A DNA stretch of 64,000 nt from Sulfidibacter corallicola (lineage in GTDB: Bacteria; Acidobacteriota; Holophagae; Acanthopleuribacterales; Acanthopleuribacteraceae). The notes beneath the pieces are model-generated. The model was not told the origin of the DNA, did no database searches, and saw only the letters and a program-made list of their open reading frames with translations. Both the position numbers and the translations under genes were made by a program. This document shows positions 36,349 through 48,100 of the stretch, one piece after another. The stretch lies in assembly GCF_017498545.1 (NCBI RefSeq), contig NZ_CP071793.1, positions 9,108,256 through 9,172,255 on the forward strand. Direction: 5' to 3'. Within the stretch, counting starts at the first letter, position 1. Every line of letters starts with the position of its first letter.

Positions 36349-36746
36349 CTAACGCACCCGGGTCAGGTTGCCGTTGGCGTCGCGTTCGCGGTCGATGCTG
36401 TGGATCGCGGCGTCCGCGTGGGCGTTGCCCTCCCAGGTCTCGTCCATGACCCGGTCGCGGTAGTCGTAGCCGAAGGTGGCACTGCCGATGGGTCGCTCGA
36501 CCGAGGTCCGGTTGTCGTTGGCGTCGTAACCGAAGCCGGTCACGCCCAGACCCGGATGCTGAATTGCCGTCAACCGACCGGCCAGGTCGTAGGTCCAGGC
36601 GCTGACGACCTGCTCGGCGTCGGTGACGGTCTGTTCCGTCCAGGTCGGGTTCCAGTCGTAGCGGGTCTCGGCGCCGTTGGGCTCGATCACCTGTCGCAGA
36701 TTGTTCAGCAAGTCGTAGGCGTACTGCGTTCGGGCCCGCTCCCCCG
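36349..36746 (-). pseudogene. 5' part of Rhs cassette 2, separated by an amber codon
   Basis: Homology to the full-length Rhs gene starts at about 36746, mid-repeat, and runs to TAG at 36349-36351. The full gene has CAG (Gln) at this point, so one C-to-T change made the stop. Frame and sequence continue unchanged after it into 36348-33838. Confidence 0.8.
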
Positions 36747-36882
36747 ACCGTATTAATCATGACCCAGGTTACGGCTTACCCGGTCATCGCACACCTAGCC
36801 CGAGTTCTCCAATCGCTTGTATTGCAGGTCACACACCACTTCTTCCAAATCTAGTATGTGAACAAAAGGCTTTAAATCTACC

Positions 36883-37122
36883 CTAGTGAATGTTTTGAAT
36901 TTCGGCTATTTGCACCCCGCAGCTTCTCGCTTCTTTTATCAGTCGCTCTGCACTCCCTCTTTCTTTTAACCAAATCTCTATTCGCTTACCATCCAAAAGT
37001 AAATCTGTATTAATTTTTGCATCCCGAAACCTCATCTCAGAAAATTTCAACAGTGCCTTGGTGAGACTTATACCTGCAAAACCTTCCTCCCAGCCTCCAA
37101 AAACGACCTTGACTTTATTCAT
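36883..37122 (-). CDS. Probable immunity protein of Rhs cassette 1
   Basis: 79 residues. The pattern of a beta strand, two helices with ...LIKEARSCGVQIAEI at the end and a final strand recalls the L7/L12 C-terminal fold, but this is only a visual impression. The ATG at 37120-37122 sits inside the in-frame extension of the cassette 1 toxin, overlapping it by eight bases (ATGAATAA), with GGGAGA upstream. Its position directly behind the toxin is the main evidence for an immunity role. Confidence 0.65.
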   Translation of the reverse strand: MNKVKVVFGGWEEGFAGISLTKALLKFSEMRFRDAKINTDLLLDGKRIEIWLKERGSAERLIKEARSCGVQIAEIQNIH

Positions 37123-37222
37123 CTATTAAAATCTCCCTAATCTTTGGCACTTTACCCTTGTATTTCCCTGTGGACCCTCGCGCTCCTTCAAGTAGTATTT
37201 TATCAATTCCCTCTTTTTTTCC

Positions 37223-38545
37223 TTAAATCCGAATTAATTCATTTAACTCTTTCAGTCCGACCTCCCCAGGTCTCGCCCCATCAATGTGAACACCTTTTAG
37301 CCTAGGCGTGTTGCCTTCACGAATCTCGTCAAACATAATTTCCAATTTAACCCTCTTTTTTGTGGTAGCGTTAAGCAACTTTGACCCATCATCATCTAAA
37401 ACTGTAGTAATGTCTCTCTTAAATGTGGTTTGGGTTGGTGTTGAACCAGATTTCTTTCGGGTTACAGATGCTTGCTCTTTTTTTGGTGTTGGCCTTTTTA
37501 AAGAACTTACTTCAGCTCGCGGTTTCTTGCCACGCAAAATGTCGCCAATTGCTTGGATTCGTTCGCTGTTAATGTTCGCAACTGTATTGCGTTTCTTGAC
37601 GCGCCATTCGTGGCGTGCCGCCTTTCTTCTCGCTTGCTCGGCAGCCTCCTCCACGGACTGGCTCGTCCTCTCGGCGGCGCTCCCTGCGCCATTCCGAAGA
37701 GATCTCGGTGTCCCTTTCGGGGTTTCGACGTCGGCACCTCGGGTTCTTGAGCTGGTGGCGTTTTCCTTGGTGACCTTGGCTCGTCGGGTGTCCTCGCCCG
37801 CGTCCAACATCTCGTCCGCCCGAGAGGTGGCCTTGGAGCTGTCCAGAGCGTCGGAAGTGGCCTCGATCCCCTCATCCAAACCTTCTGCCGCTTTTCTTCC
37901 TTTTCGCGATTTGGTGAACCATTTGCCCACCTTGGCGATCATTTTGAGGACCGGCCCGCCTGAAAGACCAAACAGGGCCATCCCGTATTCAACATTGCCT
38001 GCTTCAGGGTTCGTGATCGTTTTGTAGTCGCCGTACGGAGTGATATCAAAGAGAAATTCCGTGGTTATGTTGGCAACTTTTACCGCGGTATCGGTCGACG
38101 AATTTACGGTGCCTGGCACTATGCCTCGGGCTTTCAATAACTTTTCGTGATCTTTATCCGTTTCGGCATCGGCTGCTTTCCCCTCGTTACCGGTGGGATC
38201 GATGAACCTCAAGGGATTACGGTTCGCGTACTGGTACCGATGCAGACTTGGCGGCATGTCGAACTGGGCGAAGTCCCAGCGGTCCATGCTCGCGAACACG
38301 CCCAGATCTTGATCGCAGTAACGGGCCTTAGCGTACGTCAGCTCGGTCTCGGGATCGTACTCGTGCCCCGTGAATCCGTAGCGGTTGAACCCACCTTCGC
38401 TGCTGCTGAACACTTGCGCCTCACGACCCCAGGGATCATAGGTTTTGGCTTCGACCAACCGACCCGCCGCATCCGACAACTCGGCGACGCTGCCCAGTGG
38501 ATCGTGGTGAAACCACTGCACGCCTATGGTAGAGATAGTCAACAA
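37223..38545 (-). CDS. Rhs cassette 1: displaced Rhs C-terminus with unknown toxin tip
   Basis: 440 codons; the N-terminal methionine is arbitrary. Homology to the full-length Rhs gene begins at about 38526 (VQWFHHDPLGSVAEL) and ends at FIDPTGN (about 38186), roughly 340 bp. The next 320 residues are unrelated to the other two tips and rich in basic and polar residues. The frame stops with TAA at 37223-37225. However, 35 further sense codons follow in the same frame to a second TAA at 37115-37117, overlapping the immunity gene. The present stop may therefore be a disabling mutation. No ribosome site is evident. The toxin type was not recognised. Confidence 0.7.
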   Translation of the reverse strand: MLTISTIGVQWFHHDPLGSVAELSDAAGRLVEAKTYDPWGREAQVFSSSEGGFNRYGFTGHEYDPETELTYAKARYCDQDLGVFASMDRWDFAQFDMPPSLHRYQYANRNPLRFIDPTGNEGKAADAETDKDHEKLLKARGIVPGTVNSSTDTAVKVANITTEFLFDITPYGDYKTITNPEAGNVEYGMALFGLSGGPVLKMIAKVGKWFTKSRKGRKAAEGLDEGIEATSDALDSSKATSRADEMLDAGEDTRRAKVTKENATSSRTRGADVETPKGTPRSLRNGAGSAAERTSQSVEEAAEQARRKAARHEWRVKKRNTVANINSERIQAIGDILRGKKPRAEVSSLKRPTPKKEQASVTRKKSGSTPTQTTFKRDITTVLDDDGSKLLNATTKKRVKLEIMFDEIREGNTPRLKGVHIDGARPGEVGLKELNELIRI

Positions 38546-38758
38546 AGGGATAAAGGATTAAGGTCTCGACTGCTTGCAAAAGTTAGATTATCTCTGCGAA
38601 CCTGCTATGCCGATTGGTTTGATTAGATCCATACTAAAAAGCTTTATACGCTTTCCGCAGCATTCGCTTTGGGTAAAGGACTAGTTTGACACATTTAAAA
38701 CCAGCGGAGCGCCAAGTTTATCTTAAATTAAAAATCTTATCATTGTCAATATCAACAT
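38546..38758. other. AT-rich gap before cassette 1
   Basis: About 210 bp, AT-rich, with no gene. It separates the immunity gene of the full-length Rhs from the point where Rhs homology resumes in cassette 1. Confidence 0.5.
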
Positions 38759-39100
38759 TCACTCAACAATGCGAGCAGCTCCTCTTTGAATTTTTCCTTC
38801 TTGACAAAAAAGGCGGCCATTGTTTATTGTATAATACTCAAATGACAAACCATTCTCATCATCATCTATTTGACAAGTTATTTCTCCTGTTGCGTCTATA
38901 ATTATTTGAGCAAGCTCAATTAAGATTTTTTCGAAACTTCGATTAAAATCCCTACCTGTATATTGAACTTCAAGCTGTGACTCATAAAGATCGTACTCTA
39001 ATTCTTTAGAAACAAACAGTTTCAATATTTGATCCACTTTTTGAGTAGTTAGATCATTAATTTTGATCAATCCTTCATACTCACGGATAGTATTTGCCAT
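38759..39100 (-). CDS. Probable immunity protein of the full-length Rhs toxin
   Basis: 113 residues, family not recognised; acidic, soluble and AT-rich. ATG 39098-39100 has AGGTGA six bases upstream. An alternative GTG at 39107-39109 overlaps the toxin's TGA by four bases (GTGA) and would add three residues. Either way it is tightly coupled to the toxin gene, as expected for the cognate inhibitor that protects the producing cell and its kin. Confidence 0.7.
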   Translation of the reverse strand: MANTIREYEGLIKINDLTTQKVDQILKLFVSKELEYDLYESQLEVQYTGRDFNRSFEKILIELAQIIIDATGEITCQIDDDENGLSFEYYTINNGRLFCQEGKIQRGAARIVE

Positions 39101-39105
39101 GCTGT

Positions 39106-42100
39106 TCACCTAGTCTGTATGTCAATCTTATATTTAGCATTGATTCTATCTGCATTTCGATTAATAAAGTCCACCACCTCCTGGGCTGGTCTATTACCAA
39201 CAAATTCAAAAAAAGCTTCTCTTCCTGTTTCCCGTGCAGCTCTTAAGGTTTCTCTGATCTGATTTCTACGTCGTTTACTTAAGAAGCTCTTTGGTTTAAA
39301 AGCAAATGATTCTCCACCAAAAGTCTGCGCAACATATTCTTGGCTAATGGCATCGAACTCTCTGTTCCCAAAGCCTTCCATCTTGACACTGGCCTCTCCC
39401 TTCAATCTTTTTGCCAAAGCATCAGCCGCTGGATCAATATCTCCTGTTGGCAATATTTTTTCCTTATTTTTTAATTGGTTGACTTTGGCATATCTTAGTT
39501 TTTTGGTATTAACTTTTATTTTGCGGGATGCGACAACCTTCCCTGATTTTATCCTGCTGGCTACTCGGACGCCAGCGTCGATTGCGAATTGGAAGTTGCC
39601 GCCGAGCGACCCCAGCCTGGGTTTCATCAGCTCCCGGCCGAATTGTCTCCCGTAGATGCGTGCAACGCGGCCCGCTGTCGTGGCGGCCCCTTTCGCCTTG
39701 GCGAGGGTGACTTTGGCGCCCTGTTTCACCCTTTTGGCGACCGTCGCCGTCTTCTCCACACCTTCCTTGACGATCTTCGCACTGGCCTTGACACCGCGCG
39801 TGACGCGGCTCACGCCTTGGGTGACTCCCGCCTTCAGCGTCGCGGGATTCAGCGTTCGGAAGCCCCACATCACCGATATCAGGTTGGTCGTCGCTTTACC
39901 GATCCGCTCCGGATCACCCGATGCGATCGCTTTGCCGTACTCCACGGGCAGGTTGGCAACACCCGTGACCACGCCATTGAACAGGTCCCCGTGGGTCATG
40001 CCCTGCTCGGAACCCTTGCCGATCGCGCTCTGCATCTGGAAATCGATGAACTCACCCGTCAGGGCATAGTGGGTCATGCTCACGTTTGTCATGCCCAAGT
40101 CGAGTGCCATCTTGACGGTTTCTTCGGCGCCCTCCACCACGACACTCAGCGCTCCTTTGAGCAAGCCCATCACACTCTTTTGCACCGAGGTCTGCGCGAT
40201 TTGGATATTCGCGTTGGCGTCGTGCACCAAATCCATGAACCCGTCCAGGCTGACGTCGTTGTTTCCCGTCGGGTCGATGAAGGCCAACGGGTTGCGGCTG
40301 GCGTACTGGTAGCGGTGCAGGCTCGGCGGGCGGTCGAACTGGGCGAAGTCCCAGCGGTCCATGCTTGCGAACACGCCCAAGTCCTGGTCGTAGTAGCGCG
40401 CCTTGGCGTATGTCAGCTCGGTCTCGGGGTCGTATTCGTGGCCCGTGAATCCGTAGCGGTTGTAGCCGCCCGCCGCACTCGCGAACACCTGCTCCTCGCG
40501 ACCCCACGGGTCGAAGGTCTTGGCCTCGACCAGCGCACCCGCCGCATCCGTCAGCTCGGCCACGCTGCCCAACGGGTCGTGGTGGAACCACTGCACGCCC
40601 ACCCCGACCCGCTCGATCGCCAGCCGCTGGCCCGCGAAGGCGTAGCTCGCCAGCGGGAGAGGGTCCCCGCCGGCGCCCGCCCCTTCTTCGTGCTCGCTCA
40701 GTACCGCCAGCTCGTCCCAGGTGTACAGCATCGCCGAACCCTGGCGGCTGTCGCCCCACTTGCGGATCCGCCGGTCCAAGTCGTCGTAGGCGAAGTTCAA
40801 CGCCTCGATCCCGTTGTGCTCCACCCGCCGCAGCCGGTCCCGCGCGTCCCACCGCATCCGCGTCGCCGTCGCCCGCTTGGCGAGCCGATCCACGTCCGTC
40901 TTGGCGGTGCGGTTGCCGTTGGCGTCGTAGGCGTACAGCACCTGCCGCGAAGCGGTCACCACCTCGCCCTCACGCGTCGTTTCGGCGAACCCGCTGATCT
41001 GGTGCCCGGGCTGGTAGCTGTATTCCCGTTCCCTTAGGTAGCCGTCGCCCTGCTCGAGCTCGTAGGTGCGGTTGCCCACCCGGTCCAGCGACAGGCTGGT
41101 CGTCCGACGGTGTTGCGGTGTGGTCCGCGTCCACTCGGTCAGCCGGCTGTTGATGTCGTAGCGGTACGTCGTCTCCCAGCGACCCACATCACCGCGGTCC
41201 TCCACCATACTGGCGCGACTGCCGTCCGCATGATAGGTCGCGTGGTAGCGCGTGGCACTGCCGTCCGGACGTTCGTGGCCAAGTTCGGTCGGCCGGTTGG
41301 CCCGATCGAAGGCGTACGCGGCCCGGGTCCCGTTGGGTAGGGAGATCTCTTCCGGCAGACCGTTGGCGTGGTAGGCGAACCGCGCCACCCCCTGACCGTC
41401 GACCACCGCCGTCTCCAGCCGGTTGGCCCGATCGTAGGTGTAGCGCACCGTGAACCCGCGCGCATCCGTCACACTTTCGCGCGTGCCGTTGTCGTAGTAG
41501 CCGATGGTGTGGCCCAAGCCGCGGCTATCGCTGAACTGGTAGGGCCGGTCGAGGTCGTCGTAGTCGATGTGGCGCTCGTAGGTGCCCTCGCTGCCGATCT
41601 GACGCACCCGGGTCAGGTTGCCATTGGCGTCGCGCTCGCGGTCGATGCTGTGGATCGCGGCGTCCGCGTGGGCGTTGCCCTGCCAGGTCTCGTCCATGAC
41701 CCGGTCGCGGTAGTCGTAGCCGAAGGTGGCACTGCCGATGGGTCGCTCGACCGAGGTCCGGTTGTCGTTGGCGTCGTAGCCGAAGCCGGTCACGCCCAGA
41801 CCCGGATGCTGAATCGCCGTCAACCGACCGGCCAGGTCGTAGGTCCAGGCGCTGACGACCTGCTCGGCGTCGGTGACGGTCTGTTCCGTCCAAGTCGGGT
41901 TCCAGTCGTAGCGGGTCTCGGCGCCGTTGGGCTCGATCACCTGTCGCAGATTGTTCAGCAAGTCGTAGGCGTGCTGCGTTCGGGCCCGCTCACCCGTGGG
42001 CGACGGCGCATCCCGCAAGGTCAGGTTGCCCGCCGGGTCATAGGTCATCCGCACCTGCTCGTCCAACTCGTTGGTGGTACTGACCACCCGGCCGTAGAAA

Positions 42101-45100
42101 TCGTGCGTCTGGAACAGGCTGACCCGGCCGTCGTGCACCTCGCCCGGGTACCCCAACTGGTTGTACTGACGGAACTGCGTCACTTGGTCGCCGACCGCCT
42201 GGCGCGCCAGCCGGCCGTGGGCATCGTAGCTCGTGCGGCGCGCGATGCCCTCCGCGTCGGTCTGCACCAGGACCCGGTTCTGGCGGTCGTATTGGTTCGT
42301 TTCGAGGCGGATCCCGGCCCGCGATCGGGTCAGGAGGTTGCCGAGTTGGTCGAACCCGGCCACCGTCGTGATCCCGCGCCGGTCCACGGTCTGCACGGTC
42401 AGGTGCTCGTCGTCGTACGCAGTGCGGATCTCGCCGCCTGCATCGCGCTGCCATAAAAGCCGGTTCAGGCCGTCGTAGTGGAAATGGGTCTCGTTGCCGT
42501 TGTAATCGCGGGCGAACCGCAGGTTGGCGGCATCCCACGACTGATGACGCGTCGCACCGCGTGCCGCATCGGTCTGCTCGAGCAGGCGGTCGAGCTCGTC
42601 GAACAGGCCCGTGACGGTGTTGCCGCGATGATCCGTGCCCACCACCGTCGTGCGCCCGGCGGATTGGCTGTAACTCCAGTGCGCGGTGATCGTGCCGGTC
42701 GCGTGACTGGACTGACGCGTCAAGGGCCGGTCGAAGCGGTCGTAGCTGATCTGGGTGTGAATCCCTCGCGGGTCGGTCGCCTCCACGAGGTTGCCGAAAA
42801 TGTCGTAGCGGTGGCGGGTGAGGTAGTCGTGCGGTGCCCGCTCCTCCACGACCCGACCCATGCCGTCCACCTGGCGCAGGGTCTCGAAACGCTCGGGATG
42901 CTCGACCCGAACGACGCCGTGGTTGGCGTTGTAGTGGTAGCGCTCGACGATGTCGCCCTGACTCATGGCGATGGTCTGGCCGAGCTGGTTCATCTCCACG
43001 GTGATCGGCAAGTCCTCGGGCAGGGTCTCGATCACGCGGCGCCCGTGTTGAAGGTAGGCGTAGCTGCGGACCTGGTCGCCGCTGCCGGCAGGGTTGAGGG
43101 AGGTGTGCCGCACGACCCGGTTCAGCTCGTCGAACTGCTGGGTCTCGCCCGCACCGGTCGTCCGGTTCCGCCAGCCGAGTAGGTTCCCGCTGGCGTCGTA
43201 GTCGTACTCGGTGCGGTGGCCGAGCGGATCGACCTTGAACGCCACCCGGTTGAGCGGGTCGTAGCTGTAACTGGTGACGTGGCCGTTGCCGTCCACCTCG
43301 CGGATGCGGTTGCCCGCCACGTCGTAGTCGAAATCGAGCTGGTGCCCCGTGGCCAGGGTCAGGGCGTCCAGATGGAGGTTCGGGTCGTAGCTGGCCTGGG
43401 TGACGGCGCCACGCCAATCCGTGATCGAGGCCACCAGCTCGGTGCCCGCACGGTAGGTTCGCGCCGAATAGAACTGACCGTTGAGGGTTTCGCGCTCGAG
43501 GCGGTCGGCCGGGTCGAAATCGCGCACGAAAGTCTTGGTCATGCCCAGGTCCCCCGACCAGACCTCCTGGATCGGGTTACCGTGGATGTCGTAGGTCAGG
43601 TCGCGCTGCATGCGCGGCTGGCCCTCGCCGGGGTCGAGGGTCAAGGTGACGGCGCGGTTGAGTTCGTCGTAGCCGTAGCCGATCTCGAGTACGCCGTCTC
43701 GGACCCGCTGGGGCTGGCCCATAGGCAGGTGATCGAAGTACTGCATCAGACGGCCGCCACTCTGGTCGGCCGTGGACGTGCGCTCCAGCAAGCGGTCGAG
43801 GTGGTCGTAGCGGTAGCTGGTGTTGCGGTCGGCGCTGTCGCGGCTGCTGCGCAATCGGCCACGGCTATCGTAGGTCGTGCGGACCACGTTTCCGTCGGCC
43901 AAGGTCTGGGTCTGCGCGTAGCCCAGGTCGTCGTAGCGGTAGCTGGTCTCGTGGCCGCGCGGGTCCGTCACCGTCTCCAGCAGGCCGCGCGCGTCGTAGC
44001 CGAACTCGGTCTGGTTCCCCATGGCGTCGTTGACCGCCAGCACCGCGCCCGTGCCCTCGTCGAGGTCCCAGGTCGTGACATTCCCCCGCGGGTCGGTGTA
44101 GGTCAGCGGCTTGTTCCACAGGGGATGGTAGGTCCAGGTCTCCTCCATCACGCCGTCCTGGCGCTTGAGGATGGTGTTGCCGTTGGCGTCGTAGCCGTAG
44201 CTGAAGCTGCGCCCCGCTTCGTCCGTCTCGCTCAGCAGCAGGACGTCGTCCTCGGTCCAAGTCATTCGCTTGGTGCCTAGCGGGCCCGTGATCTGGATCG
44301 GCTGACCGTTGAGGTTGAACTGGTAGCTGGTCGTGCTCAGGTCGTCACTGACGTCCGCGCCCGTGATCCCGTTGCCCTGGTCCCAGTACACGAATCGCGT
44401 CGTCAGGCCCTCGGGCTCGCGGATCTCCTTGATCCAGCCCGCGTCCACCGCAAGGTCCGGCAGCTCGCCGGGCGCGTAGTAGACGTAGGTCGTCTCGAAG
44501 CCGTTGGGGTTGGTGAACTGGGTCAGGCGGTGGCCCTCGCAGGCCCGGGTATACTGGTAGCGCTCGATTCGCTCGTCGCGCGTTACCTGGACCAGTCGGC
44601 CGTCGGTGTCGTGCGCGAAGTGAACCGTGATCGCGGGCACCACGCCCTCGGTCGCGATCGAGGTCAGCAGTGGGTAGAAGCCGCTGTAGTCGTAGCTGAA
44701 GACCAGCTTCCGACCGCCTGGCTCCTGGACCTCGCGGATCTGGCGGGTGAGGTCGTCGTAGCGGATCACCGTCCGGTTGCCGAAGGTGTCCTCGATGAAG
44801 CGCAGGTTCTGGCCGAAGGTGAACGGCGCCTCGCCGCCCGGATCGAACGGCAGCGGCGGTCCGTAGACGTAGGCCCGGCCCGACTTGGTGATCAGGGTGT
44901 AGCCGCCGTAGACGTTGGCCTCCAAGCGCGAATGGACCCCGGGCATCGCCGGCCGGTACTGGCCGTCGCTGTGGCGCCGAAAGACCTGGCCGCTGCCGTC
45001 GCCGCCGACGACCTGCAGGATGTCGCAGCCGCCCTCCACCAGGCGCGACTGGTAGTTGTGGATCCAGCCGATGCCCAGCGGGTTGTAGTTCTGGCCGCCG

Positions 45101-48100
45101 CCGCTGCTGTAACTGCGGGTGAAGGCCAGCCCGCCGTTGAGGCCCGGGATGTGAAGATCGGTACTGCCCACGTTCAGGCTGCCCGAGTTGAGGTTGACGC
45201 CGCGCACCACCGTCGACCCGATCGCCATGCGCTTGCGGACCCGCTTGACGATGTCGACCGTGCCGCTTCGGGTCAAGGTGTAGGTGTTGCGGGCCCCGTC
45301 GCGGAAGTCGGCCTCGAAGGTCCACTCGAAGAGACCCGGCGTCAGGAAGTCGTGGCTGGATTCGTACTGCCCGGGCGGCAGCGGCACGCCGTCGTAGAGC
45401 ACGCGGTCGCCCAGCGAGAAACGGACCCGCGTGGCCTCGTGGTTGAGCTGGAAGCCGAGATTGCGGTTGATGGCGCTGCAGCTCGTGTCGGCGTCGCCGA
45501 CGGGGTCCTCTTCCAGGACCAGCTCGTAGTCGGTCTCGTAGCCGCGGGCCCGCTCGTCTTCGGTCTCGCCGGGCACGATCACGCCGACCCCGCCGATCAG
45601 GAACTTGTAGGGCAGCAGGCGCTTGGGGCCGAACACCGGACCCGCTTGGCTATCGAGTGGATCGCCGGTCATCTGCCAGGCCATGAAGCCGCCGGTGGTG
45701 GGTGGCTCTCGTTCGAACAGGAAGGGCCGGGCCGCCTCGTGGGGCAGGCGGGCCTCGGCCAGCTCGCCCTCGTCGGTGCCAGTGGTGGGCAGGTCGTCGA
45801 TGAACATGGTGGTGAAACCGGTGGCCTCGTCGGTGAGGCTGAGGTCCACGTCGCGGTAGTCCTGGAGGTGGCTGTAGGTGTAGCGCTGGGCGAAGACCGG
45901 CCAGGCGCGGAAAAGGCCGTCGCCGTCGGGATCGGCGCAGGCGTCGTCAGGCGCCTTGCGATCCACCTCTCGCTTGCGGGCGGTTGGCGGGTTGGTGTCC
46001 AGCCAGAGGCTGTGCTCCTCGATGTCGATGACGGCGAGGTCGGCGCCGCGGTCGAGGGTCACGTCGACGGTGGCGGTGAACCCCTCGGGCGCGAGCTGGC
46101 CGGCCCGGTCGACGTCGTAGCTGAAGCGGATCTGGTAGCGGGCGTCGGGGTCCCAGACGCTGCCGGCCAGGAGCTGCATGCGCGTGCTGCCGGTGCGGAA
46201 GGAATCGGAGACTACGGCGCCGTCCTTGAGGATCTCGTAGCGGTGCAGGCGCAGGTAGGGCAGGTCGGCCGGTGTGAAGGTCGGTGCCACCGCGACGTCG
46301 GCGACCTGGCGGTTGCGGCCGTCGAGCGCGACGCTGACCGGCTCGTCGAAGGTGCAACTGTAGAACCCGATCAGGAAGTCGGTGTCCATCGAGTCGGCGA
46401 GTTTGGTGATACTACCGTCATCGAGGTCCTGGCTGTCGACGTGGTAGTAGAAGCGGCCATGCACGATGCCTGGCTGGTCGACGGTGAAGGAAAGCTGGAA
46501 GCGGCCGAACCCGTCGAAGGTGGTCAGCTCGTAGGGCAGGTCGGCGTCGTGGTGGCCGTCGCGCAGGCGCAGGAAGCCGGGCCGCAGCTCCTGGACAGGG
46601 ACGTGCTGGTCGCCCAGGTCGAAAAAGAAGTCCTTGCAGGCCAAGCTGGCACTGCAGGCGAAAGCCTCGCGTTCGCCTTCGTTGCCGGGGTCGTGCACGG
46701 CGACCTGCACGATTTTAGTGACCTCGACCGGGATGTCGAACGGGTGGCCGCCCGAGCTGTCGGGATCGATGCGGAAGAGCCGGCGGGGCATGCCGTTGCG
46801 GTCGGCGCTGCTGACGCCGTTCCAGCCGAAGTCACCAAAGCGGAGCTGGTAGCAGGGATTGCGGTGGGCCGCCTCGGCGGCCGGGTCGTCGAGGCCCAGC
46901 AAGTTGCTTCCGGCGCTGTAGCTGACCCCGCAGATGTCGCCGGCCTCCCAGCCGGTGCCGCGCGGGGCGATCCCGGTTTGGGCGGGATGGATGCAGGACC
47001 TGCCGTAGACGGGGCCTTCGTAGTCGGCGTTGCCGGGGTAGTCGATCTCGCCGAGCGAGGTGGCGGGGTCGTAGGGCGCCGACACGAGCAGGACGGTCAA
47101 CGGCGGGGCGCCCCCGCCGGAGATGTCCAGCGCCTCGGCGCGGTCGACGATGCCGCCGCCAAAGGAAACGACGTCGCCGAACTGGCCTGGCTCGAGGTAG
47201 AGGCCGTCGCCGAACAAGCGGGCGGTGAAGGAGACGCGCCGCTGGGGCTGGCGCAGGTCGCGTTCTTCGAACAAGGCGGCGTCGGGCCGGTACGGCAGGC
47301 TACCGGCCTCGGCGACGAAGTCGGCGGCGATGCCTTCGAAGCCGTCACAGCTCTCGGAGGTGTTGGTGCCCTGGAGTGCGAGCTCGATGGTGTGGTTGGC
47401 GATGGGGTTGCCGTGGGCGTCCAGCAGGAACGGGAACAGGCTGGCCACGTGGCCGACGGTGACGATGAAGTTGAAGCTCTCGCTCTCGAAGGTGGTGTCC
47501 AGCCGAACGGCGGTGGTGCGGGCCGCACCGGGCTTGACGAGCGCGGTGGCGTCGTTGTTGGCGACGACGGTGGGGTCCTGGGCCGAGCGGGCCACGTAGT
47601 GGTAGGCGGAGACCATCGAGAGGTGCTGGTGGGCTTCCTCGAGCTGGACGAAGAGGGCGTTGCGGTCGGTGTAGGGCGGGACCTGGAACCGGAACTCGGC
47701 GATACCCAAGCCGTTGGTGACGGCCGCGTGGCTGTGGTAGCCAACGGGGACCTGGTCGCGCTGGTTGCGGAGCTGGAGTTCGATCGAGGCGTCGGGCACC
47801 GGGCGGCCCAAAGAGTTGAGGGCGAGGAAGTGGAACTCGGCCTTGCCGGAATCGGCGGGCACGACGTCGAAGTCCCAGCCGGGCACGGTCATGAGGAAGG
47901 CCACCTCGCGGTCGCCGAAAACGCGGCGGTCGACCTCGGGGAAGGCGAAGGCGGCGCCCAGGATGTTGAACAGGCTGCTGGCGGTGTTGGCGGTGACGGC
48001 GCCGCTGAGGCCGTCGTCGAGCAGCCAGGCGGTGCGGCCGTCGCTGGGCTGGTGGAGTCGGGCGGCGAAGACGGTGGCCTCGCCCAGGGCCAGCGGCGCG

